Shown: positions 1-4,842 of the stretch, one piece after another
Numbering within the stretch: the first letter of the stretch is position 1
Layout: the number at the start of each line of letters is the position of its first letter
Assembly (NCBI GenBank): GCA_024638395.1
Contig: JAHEKK010000066.1
Coordinates: 1 to 10,533 of the forward strand
Length of the DNA: 10,533 nt
From: Gemmatimonadota bacterium
GTDB lineage: Bacteria > Gemmatimonadota > Gemmatimonadetes > Longimicrobiales > Gaopeijiaceae
Direction: 5' to 3'
The notes under the pieces: model-generated
The model's input: the letters and a program-made list of their open reading frames with translations, nothing else
Database searches by the model: none
Told to the model about the DNA's origin: nothing
Made by a program: the position numbers and the translations under genes

Positions 1-51
1 CGTGGCTGCTATGTCGCGGAATGCCGCGATGATCTGACCTGTATTGGACAT
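1..51 (-). CDS. nusA: NusA, N-terminal start only (partial)
   Basis: Seventeen codons are visible before the gene leaves the window at its left edge, reading MSNTGQIIAAFRDIAAT. The ATG at 49-51 directly abuts the TAA stop of rimP, so the two are surely co-transcribed and probably translationally coupled. NusA is the transcription elongation, pausing and termination factor that binds RNA polymerase, and rimP-nusA is a very widely conserved gene order. The identification rests on that context plus a NusA-like opening (a short helix ending in an AFR.IA pattern); too little is present to see the S1 or KH domains. Upstream, the end of rimP contains GTGGAAGAGATAA, which gives a purine-rich GGAAGAG ribosome binding site just before the start. 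Confidence 0.75.
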   Translation of the reverse strand, partial: MSNTGQIIAAFRDIAAT

Positions 52-537
52 TTATCTCTTCCACTCGTAAACGAGGCGCGCACCTTCGATATCCTCACGA
101 GGAATGCGAACTTCATCGCCCCCGTTAAAGCGGAGTCGAAGCACGGCTTCGGCCCCGCTCCCTTCCAGCCCGACCAGCTCTCCCTCCCACCCCGGTCGGG
201 GTCCTTCCGGCCCCTTCCGGCCCTTGACGCGAACACGAGAACCCCGGAACCTCTCAAAGTCGCGGTCCCGGACCAGGGGCCTTTCGACCCCCGGAGACGA
301 GACCTCGAGCACGTACCGCTCGGGCACCCGTTCATCCTCGTCCAGCCACGCCTCCAGCGCGCGACTGACCTTGGCACAGTCATCCAGCGACACCGGCCGG
401 TCCATCGCCTCCCGGTCGATGCGGAGACGGAGGATCGGCCGATTCCGACTCCCGGCCCAGTCCAACTCGACCGGGTAGAACCCGAGGGACGAAAGCCGGT
501 CCTCCAGCTCACGTCCCAACTCCGGCGAACCCTTCAC
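52..537 (-). CDS. rimP: Ribosome maturation factor RimP
   Basis: 161 residues, close to the usual 150-170 of the family. RimP assists late maturation of the 30S ribosomal subunit in the cytoplasm. The N-terminal alpha/beta domain (about residues 5-90) has the typical opening LGFYPVELDW, then ILRLRID, and ends in the family signature SSPGVERPL at residues 80-88. The remainder (about 95-161) is the SH3-like domain, whose strands include RVRVKG and VRIPREDIEGARLVYEW. The start is GTG at 535-537; a weak GGACGG lies 5 nt upstream and no better start precedes the first conserved strand. A promoter (625-653) and a terminator-like hairpin in the leader (554-584) lie upstream. The stop abuts the nusA start. 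Identification is by signature motif and operon context. Confidence 0.95.
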   Translation of the reverse strand: MKGSPELGRELEDRLSSLGFYPVELDWAGSRNRPILRLRIDREAMDRPVSLDDCAKVSRALEAWLDEDERVPERYVLEVSSPGVERPLVRDRDFERFRGSRVRVKGRKGPEGPRPGWEGELVGLEGSGAEAVLRLRFNGGDEVRIPREDIEGARLVYEWKR

Positions 538-553
538 AACAACCGTCCGAGAT

Positions 554-584
554 AAAAAAAGCGGGGGTCCACCTACTCCCCCAC
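554..584 (-). terminator. Terminator-like hairpin in rimP leader (possible attenuator)
   Basis: Read on the minus strand, a GC-rich stem pairs GTGGGGG (578-584) with CCCCCGC (561-567), that is seven pairs including one G-U, around a 10-nt loop. It is followed at once by seven T residues (554-560). This is the form of an intrinsic terminator, yet it lies between the rimP promoter and the rimP start, about 16 nt before the GTG. It could therefore be a conditional attenuator of rimP-nusA. Terminator-like leaders upstream of rimP are known from other bacteria. Its regulation here is inference. Confidence 0.6.
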
Positions 585-624
585 TTCGAAAAAGCGCCTT
601 GCGGCGGCATTGTCACCAACACGG

Positions 625-653
625 ATAATAGCGTATCCGCCCCCCGATCTCAA
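625..653 (-). promoter_or_regulatory. Sigma70-type promoter for rimP-nusA
   Basis: On the minus strand, TTGAGA (648-653; 5 of 6 matches to the -35 consensus) is followed after exactly 17 nt by TATTAT (625-630; 5 of 6 matches to the -10 consensus). Transcription would start near 618 and give a leader of about 80 nt containing the hairpin at 554-584. It is the best promoter match seen in the window and points at rimP. This is reading by eye with no scoring. Confidence 0.7.
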
Positions 654-764
654 CCGGGGCCGGCGGCTCCGTCACCCCTGGGCAACAGAGGGCAGCGCGC
701 CTGCAAACGACCTTTGGACAAGGGTTTGGGGACTTCTTCATCCAGGTTCAAGGGACCGGGGGAA

Positions 765-787
765 GGCCCACCGAAGCGCCGTGGGCC
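765..787 (-). terminator. GC-rich inverted repeat after the phasin-like gene
   Basis: A perfect 7-bp inverted repeat, GGCCCAC (765-771) and GTGGGCC (781-787) with a 9-nt loop, begins about 18 nt past the stop of the 805-1188 gene. No real T tract follows on the minus strand, only TT then CCCCC, so intrinsic termination would be weak. It may end the murA transcript before the rimP promoter, or simply stabilise the 3' end. Apart from this repeat I see nothing in 654-804. Confidence 0.3.
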
Positions 788-804
788 GGGCCCGTGACCC
801 GGGG

Positions 805-1188
805 TCAGGTGCCTCCGTCGCCGGAGAGCCGGTCCTCCAGGGCGTCGACTCGCTCCTCAAGGGCGTCGAACTCCCTCCTGGGCACGAAGTCCAGACGATC
901 CCGGGCCTCGCCCGCCGCCTCCTGGGCACGATCCAGGGCGCCACGCATGATCTCTTTTGCCCGGTCCTGGCTCAGGTCCCCCCGCTCCTTTGCCTCGTCA
1001 AGCGTCTCGTCGATGGCCTCCTTGAAGGCGGCGAGAAACCCAAGACCCTTGCTCCACCCACGCCTGAACCGGCCCTCGTCTTCCCCTCCCTCCGCATCCC
1101 CAGCCTCCGGCCCTTCCCCTTCGGAATCGGGGCCTCTGCCCTGCTCCGGGCCGGCTCCGCCGTCCGCGTGCTCTCGATCCTGCTCCAT
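805..1188 (-). CDS. Small acidic phasin-like coiled-coil protein
   Basis: 127 residues. The ATG at 1186-1188 has the best ribosome binding site in the window (AAGGAGGGG, 2 nt before ATG, with the core AAGGAG 5 nt away). The reading frame stays open upstream, but that part overlaps murA and is not coding-like. Residues 1-43 are a low-complexity tail rich in Gly, Glu and Asp and are probably disordered. Residues 44-127 are almost wholly helical and amphipathic: GLGFLAAFKEAIDE, then ERGDLSQDRAKEIM, then RLDFVPRREFDALEERV. That order (helix, a 'RG(D/E)LS.(D/E).A' turn, long helix, '(V/T).REEFDALE.RV..LE.RL' coiled coil) resembles the PhaI/PhaF-type phasin superfamily; the last segment also recalls the BMFP/UbiK family. 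It lies 16 nt after murA and is probably in its operon. Its function is not known: granule binding or a membrane/envelope adaptor role are both guesses. No signal peptide or membrane segment is seen. Confidence 0.75.
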   Translation of the reverse strand: MEQDREHADGGAGPEQGRGPDSEGEGPEAGDAEGGEDEGRFRRGWSKGLGFLAAFKEAIDETLDEAKERGDLSQDRAKEIMRGALDRAQEAAGEARDRLDFVPRREFDALEERVDALEDRLSGDGGT

Positions 1189-1204
1189 GACCCCTCCTTG
1201 AGAC

Positions 1205-2482
1205 TCAGTCGATCCGTTCGATCCGGGCACCCAGGGCCCGCAGTCTTTCGTCGATCCTCTCATACCCCCGCTCGATCTGGCCCGCGTTGCGAATGATGCT
1301 CTTCCCCTCCGCTCCGAGAGCCGCAATGAGCATGGCCATGCCGGCCCGGATATCCGGGCTCTCCACCTCAGCCCCCTGAAGGGTGGCGGGGCCCACCACC
1401 ACGACCCGGTGAGGGTCGCAAAGGATGATCTGGGCCCCCATGCCCACCAGCTTGTCGGTGAAGAACATGCGGGACTCGAACATCTTTTCGTGGATCAGCA
1501 CCGTTCCCCGCGCCCGGGTCGCGGCCACGACCGCGATCGAGGTCAGATCGGCCGGAAACGCCGGCCAGGGCCCGTCGTCCACCTTGGGCACATGCCCGAA
1601 CGCATCCATCTGGATCAGGGGCTCCTGGCGTCCATCCACCACGAGATCGGAACCCCTTACCTCGCAGTCCACTCCCAGGCGCCGGAACCCGATGAGCGTG
1701 GAATGGAGGTGGGCCAACGGGGCGTTCTCGATGGTGAGGAGGCTCCGCGTCACCGTGGCCAGCCCGATGAATGAGCCGGCCTCGATGTGATCCGACCCGA
1801 TTTCGAACCGGCCCCCGCCAAGACTGTCCACGCCCTCGATGGTCAGGGTGCCGGACCCGATGCCCTGTATTCGGGCGCCCATGGTTTTCAGAACGTGACA
1901 AAGGTCCTGCACGTGGGGTTCCGCCGCCGCGTTCCGGATCACCGTGGTGCCCTTGGCCAGGACCGCGGCCATGACCGCGTTCTCGGTGGCGGTCACGCTG
2001 GGCTCGTCGAGGAACATGGTGGCCCCTCTGAGTGCCTTGGCCGAAAGCTGGAAACCGTCGCCCGTGCTCACCTGGGCACCCAGGGCCCGGAACGCCAGGA
2101 AGTGCGTATCCAGGCGTCGCCGGCCAATCACGTCCCCGCCCGGGGGAGGGAGGGTCACGCTTCCGAACCGGGCAAGCAGAGGCCCCGCAAGGAGAATGGA
2201 TGCCCGGATCCGCTCGGCCAGGGCGGCATCGGGGCGGCCGGCCGTCACGGCGGCGGCGTCGACGGTGACCGTGTTGGGGCCGTCCCAGGTGACCGAAGCT
2301 CCCATAGACTCGATGATTTCGAGGAGGGTCAGGACGTCCCGGATACGTGGCACGTTGCCCACCGTGACCGGGGCACTGCCCATGACCGTGGCAGCCAGAA
2401 CCGGGAGGGCGGCGTTCTTGTTTCCGGCCGGGCGGATCGAGCCGCTGAGCCCCTGGGCTCCCTCGACAACGAATGCAGGCAT
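1205..2482 (-). CDS. murA: UDP-N-acetylglucosamine 1-carboxyvinyltransferase MurA (Asp active-site variant)
   Basis: 425 residues, full length. MurA transfers enolpyruvate from PEP to UDP-GlcNAc, the first committed cytoplasmic step of peptidoglycan synthesis. Visible landmarks are the substrate-binding GNKNAALP (Lys22, Asn23), the catalytic loop PPPGGDVIGRRRLDTH, the FPAD motif with the general-base Asp312, DIRAG (Arg379), and RGYERID (Arg405, equivalent to E. coli Arg397). The fold is the usual two-domain inside-out alpha/beta barrel. In the catalytic loop the usual Cys (E. coli Cys115) is Asp117, with codon GAC at 2132-2134. That substitution is known from mycobacterial and chlamydial MurA and makes the enzyme insensitive to fosfomycin. 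The ATG at 2480-2482 has no clear ribosome binding site, but no other start codon fits the conserved N terminus. The gene is divergent from the 2718 gene and is followed by the phasin-like gene. Confidence 0.97.
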   Translation of the reverse strand: MPAFVVEGAQGLSGSIRPAGNKNAALPVLAATVMGSAPVTVGNVPRIRDVLTLLEIIESMGASVTWDGPNTVTVDAAAVTAGRPDAALAERIRASILLAGPLLARFGSVTLPPPGGDVIGRRRLDTHFLAFRALGAQVSTGDGFQLSAKALRGATMFLDEPSVTATENAVMAAVLAKGTTVIRNAAAEPHVQDLCHVLKTMGARIQGIGSGTLTIEGVDSLGGGRFEIGSDHIEAGSFIGLATVTRSLLTIENAPLAHLHSTLIGFRRLGVDCEVRGSDLVVDGRQEPLIQMDAFGHVPKVDDGPWPAFPADLTSIAVVAATRARGTVLIHEKMFESRMFFTDKLVGMGAQIILCDPHRVVVVGPATLQGAEVESPDIRAGMAMLIAALGAEGKSIIRNAGQIERGYERIDERLRALGARIERID

Positions 2483-2571
2483 GATGGCGGAGCGCTCGGA
2501 TGATACGGACTCTTGGGAGACCGGTCGCCGTGGCCGAAACAGACCCTGCGGCCGCCTCCGGGGAAGAGGGA

Positions 2572-2600
2572 ACTATACCCACATCCCCGACCCCCCTCTA
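2572..2600 (-). promoter_or_regulatory. Possible promoter for murA
   Basis: On the minus strand, TATAGT (2572-2577; 5 of 6 to the -10 consensus) lies 17 nt from a poor -35 match, TAGAGG (2595-2600). Transcription would start near 2565 with a leader of about 80 nt. The -35 box overlaps one arm of the inverted repeat at 2595-2619, so access could be regulated. The -10 is good but the -35 is weak. Confidence 0.35.
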
Positions 2601-2619
2601 CCCGGAGCCCGGGTAGGGG
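2595..2619. repeat. Inverted repeat in the murA / YtxG-like divergent region
   Basis: CTACCCGG (2598-2605) and CCGGGTAG (2609-2616) are perfect complements around a 3-nt AGC loop. The stem extends by a T-G pair and two C-G pairs to 2595 and 2619, giving 11 pairs. It lies between two divergent genes and overlaps the possible murA -35 box. It may be an operator for a dimeric regulator, a cruciform, or a 5' hairpin. No T tract follows on either strand, so a terminator is unlikely. Confidence 0.5.
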
Positions 2620-2717
2620 CGGCGAAGTCGGCCAAGTCCCCGCCTCCGGACCGGTCTCTGGCTCCTCTTCGCCCTTTCACACATATTCGAGGCCCCTCGG
2701 ACCCGCACCCACCCCCG

Positions 2718-3257
2718 ATGCTCTTGGCCGTCCCCCAGATCTCTCAGGACACCACCGTGGTGACGCTCGCCCGGGATTCCCTGGCCACGGTGTCCGATTG
2801 GGCGAGCATCGGCCTCGGGCTGGCCTTACTGGCTCTGCTGGTGGTCCTTCTCTTCATCCTATTCGAGATTAGGGGGCTCTCCCGGAGCTGGCAGCAAACT
2901 CTTGCCAGGGTTGCAGATCGGTCCGAGCCTCTCATTGAAAGCGCGAACAGCGCCGCACGAAACGTGGAGTACATCACGCAGGTGGTCCGCACCGACGTCG
3001 AACGCATCAATCATGCGGTGTCCGGGTTGGCCGGCAGCATCGAGGAGGCTTCGGAGGATGTCCAGGGCCGGATCAAGGATGTGCGGGCCCTCATGGATCT
3101 GGCCCAGTTCGAGGCGGAAGACGCGGTCCTGGATGCGGCCACGCGGATCCGAACCCTCCGGTCGGGCCGGGGAATCCTCTCACGAGCCAGCCTCGGTGCC
3201 CTTCGTCGGGCCGGGAGGTACAGGGCCGACGGGGGCGGGGACGATACCCGTGGATAG
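2718..3257 (+). CDS. DUF948 / YtxG-like single-pass membrane protein
   Basis: 179 residues. A short N-terminal stretch precedes one strong membrane segment at about residues 29-51 (ASIGLGLALLALLVVLLFILFEI). A long, charged helical region follows (about 52-150) with LARVADRSEPLIESANSAARNVEYI and repeated V..(D/S)V.R(I/V) heptad-like patterns, then a basic Gly/Arg-rich tail. This arrangement is that of DUF948 proteins such as Bacillus YtxG: membrane anchored, with a methyl-accepting-like or apolipoprotein-like coiled coil. The molecular function is unknown. ATG 2718 has no ribosome binding site; GTG at 2754 or 2757, with AGGA a few bases upstream, is an alternative that keeps the membrane segment. 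The next gene, YtxH-like, overlaps its end by 8 nt. In Bacillus subtilis ytxG and ytxH are likewise adjacent and sit beside a mur gene. No convincing promoter was found in 2619-2717. Confidence 0.8.
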   Translation: MLLAVPQISQDTTVVTLARDSLATVSDWASIGLGLALLALLVVLLFILFEIRGLSRSWQQTLARVADRSEPLIESANSAARNVEYITQVVRTDVERINHAVSGLAGSIEEASEDVQGRIKDVRALMDLAQFEAEDAVLDAATRIRTLRSGRGILSRASLGALRRAGRYRADGGGDDTRG

Positions 3258-3639
3258 CCCCACCGTACCCGGGGCGGCACCTCGGGAGACCGGCGTTGGC
3301 CTCCCGGCCGGCGAGGAGCCCCGCCCCATCGGTCTGGCCTTCCTGCTGGGCGTGATCGTCGGGGGCACGGCCGCTGCGCTGCTCCATTCCGATGAGCCCA
3401 GGGAGGAGAGAGCCAGGCCGAAGATCTACCGCAGGCTCATTCGCCGACCCGATCCGCCTCCCAGGACACTCGGCGAAATCGTCCGAAGAGAGGCGGTCTA
3501 CGTGGCGGAATCCGTCGTCAAGGACGTGGGAAAGGCCGTCACCCGCTGGGTGCTGGATGCGACGGCCCCCGGAAGCCCACCGGTCGAGTACGCCCGGGAG
3601 GAGCCCGACGCCCGGGGTGGCGTTGGGGGTCCGTCCTAG
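3250..3639 (+). CDS. YtxH-like small membrane protein
   Basis: 129 residues from the GTG at 3250-3252, which overlaps the stop of the DUF948 gene by 8 nt and is preceded by a G-rich GGGGACG that could serve as ribosome binding site. Another in-frame GTG lies at about 3198; since it is inside the preceding gene, the overlapping one is preferred. Residues 27-45 (IGLAFLLGVIVGGTAAALL) form a single Gly/Ala-rich membrane segment, as in the YtxH family, where a 'GxxxGGxxG' helix near the N terminus is followed by a charged cytoplasmic part. Here that part contains basic KIYRRLIRRPDPPPR and an amphipathic helix GEIVRREAVYVAESVVKDVGKAVTRW (about 74-100). The tail is acidic and low complexity. Function is unknown. 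Pairing with the DUF948 protein suggests the two act together at the membrane. Confidence 0.7.
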   Translation: MDSPTVPGAAPRETGVGLPAGEEPRPIGLAFLLGVIVGGTAAALLHSDEPREERARPKIYRRLIRRPDPPPRTLGEIVRREAVYVAESVVKDVGKAVTRWVLDATAPGSPPVEYAREEPDARGGVGGPS

Positions 3640-3755
3640 TGGCCCGTATCCGATGAAGGGTCGGCACGGAGGACGGGGAGGCGCCGGATCCCGCGTTGCG
3701 AGACGACACGGAATCGCGGCCCTCTTGCCAGGGCGGACAACGCGGTCGGGTGCGG

Positions 3756-4748
3756 ATGCATGGCCGGGCGCACGGCACGCCTCGGAACCGGGCCGCTAGG
3801 GTGCGCCTCAGCGTGGTGCTCCCGCTAGCACTGGCCTGGCTCCTCCTTTCGCCCGAGGATCTCCTGGCCTGGGGGCCCGGCACCCATGTGGCCCTCGGCG
3901 AGGGTCTCCTCTCGGCCCTCCACCTCATCCCCCCGGCCGTGGCGGATCTCATCCGGCGGTACCCGATCCACTTCCTCTACGGCTCGGTGGCTGCGGATAT
4001 CTCCTTCGCGAAGAAGTACGCTCCCGAGGGGCAGCACTGCCACGCATGGCCCGTGGGTCACGAGATCCTGGCCAGGGCCCCCTCCGAGCCCCTCAAGGCC
4101 ACGGGATACGGCTACCTCTGCCACCTGGCGGCCGACACCATAGCTCACAATTTCTTCGTCCCCAGAAAGTTGGTGAGGACGAACACCACGAAGGCCTTTG
4201 GGCACACGTATTGGGAGATGAGGATGGACGCCCACGTGGGCGAGGACTACGTATCCCGCGCCCGGCGCATCGTGATGGACTATGATCACGGCCCCGCCGA
4301 CGCCCTGTTCGACGACGTCCTGAGCTCGACGCTCTTCAGCTTCCAGACCAACCGGCGGATCTTTCGGGGGATGATCCGGTTCCACGGCAACGACCACTGG
4401 CAACGGGCCTTCGACCAGGTTCTGAAGAACAGCCGCTTCGACCTCCCCGACGATCTGATCCGAACGTACCTCGACCTGTCCTTCGACTATGTGGTGGGAT
4501 TCCTGAGTCAAGGCGAATCGTCCGAGGCGGCCGCCCTGGATCCGACGGGGGAAGTGCACTTGCGTCTGGCCAAGAAGCTCCGGCGGGTGGCCTTGGCCCA
4601 GGGCACCCCTACCCCCGACCATGAGGCGTCGAAAGCCGCCGACGAGTTCTTTCCCCTCCCCGACGTGGTCGGGAGCCACGGCTTCGGAGATAGCCTGGAA
4701 GGGGGTCCGCCCGTCAGCGACCCGCCGAGGCTCGGCGAAGGCGTCTGA
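3756..4748 (+). CDS. Secreted zinc-dependent phospholipase C family protein
   Basis: 330 residues from ATG 3756. Residues 1-19 are basic and 20-31 hydrophobic (VVLPLALAWLLL), forming a signal peptide; cleavage after LLA at residue 38 would leave Trp39 as the mature N terminus. In the zinc phospholipase C/S1-P1-like family the N-terminal Trp itself binds zinc. The other ligands can be placed: His44 in WGPGTH, Asp81 in GSVAADI, His94 or His96, His123 and Asp127 in CHLAAD, His131, and His150 and Glu154 in HTYWE. The full trinuclear site is therefore present and an active hydrolase is likely, though substrate (phospholipid or other phosphodiester) cannot be told. Bacterial members of this type are common and mostly uncharacterised. 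No lipid-binding C2 domain is present. Other starts are TTG 3696 and GTG 3801; the latter gives a shorter, more standard signal peptide. The 116-nt gap from the YtxH-like gene (3640-3755) shows nothing. The gene converges on pcrA. Confidence 0.85.
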   Translation: MHGRAHGTPRNRAARVRLSVVLPLALAWLLLSPEDLLAWGPGTHVALGEGLLSALHLIPPAVADLIRRYPIHFLYGSVAADISFAKKYAPEGQHCHAWPVGHEILARAPSEPLKATGYGYLCHLAADTIAHNFFVPRKLVRTNTTKAFGHTYWEMRMDAHVGEDYVSRARRIVMDYDHGPADALFDDVLSSTLFSFQTNRRIFRGMIRFHGNDHWQRAFDQVLKNSRFDLPDDLIRTYLDLSFDYVVGFLSQGESSEAAALDPTGEVHLRLAKKLRRVALAQGTPTPDHEASKAADEFFPLPDVVGSHGFGDSLEGGPPVSDPPRLGEGV

Positions 4749-4786
4749 CGTCGCCGGTACCCCCTGGGGGCCCCTCGATCACGTTT

Positions 4787-4810
4787 CCCGGCGTCCGGCG
4801 CCTGGGCTTT
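4787..4810. terminator. Weak hairpin in the convergent gap
   Basis: CCCGGCG (4787-4793) pairs with CGCC-GGG (4799-4806, one bulged T) around a 5-nt loop. On the plus strand CTTT follows; on the minus strand GAAAC follows. A second GC hairpin, CCCC CTG GGGG, lies just upstream at about 4760-4770. Position between the ends of the phospholipase-like gene (4748) and pcrA (4843) suggests a terminator region, but the T run is too short for a firm call. Confidence 0.3.
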
Positions 4811-4842
4811 CCAGATGGCTCCCTACGTCTGAGACACCATTC

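Noticed and set aside
735..765. GGTTCAAGG resembling a tRNA T-loop
   Set aside because: The flanking bases cannot form a 5-bp T stem and no acceptor, D or anticodon arm can be placed.
610..1296. A 228-codon plus-strand frame across the phasin-like gene
   Set aside because: Antisense to a gene with a strong ribosome binding site; Pro/Arg/Ser-rich shadow without family features.
1944..2717. Upstream extension of the DUF948 frame through murA
   Set aside because: The frame is open by chance opposite murA; the recognisable protein begins at about 2718, in the intergenic region.
3640..3755. Small open frame from ATG 3654 in the gap before the phospholipase-like gene
   Set aside because: Arg/Gly-rich translation with no structure, running into the next gene in another frame; no support for coding.
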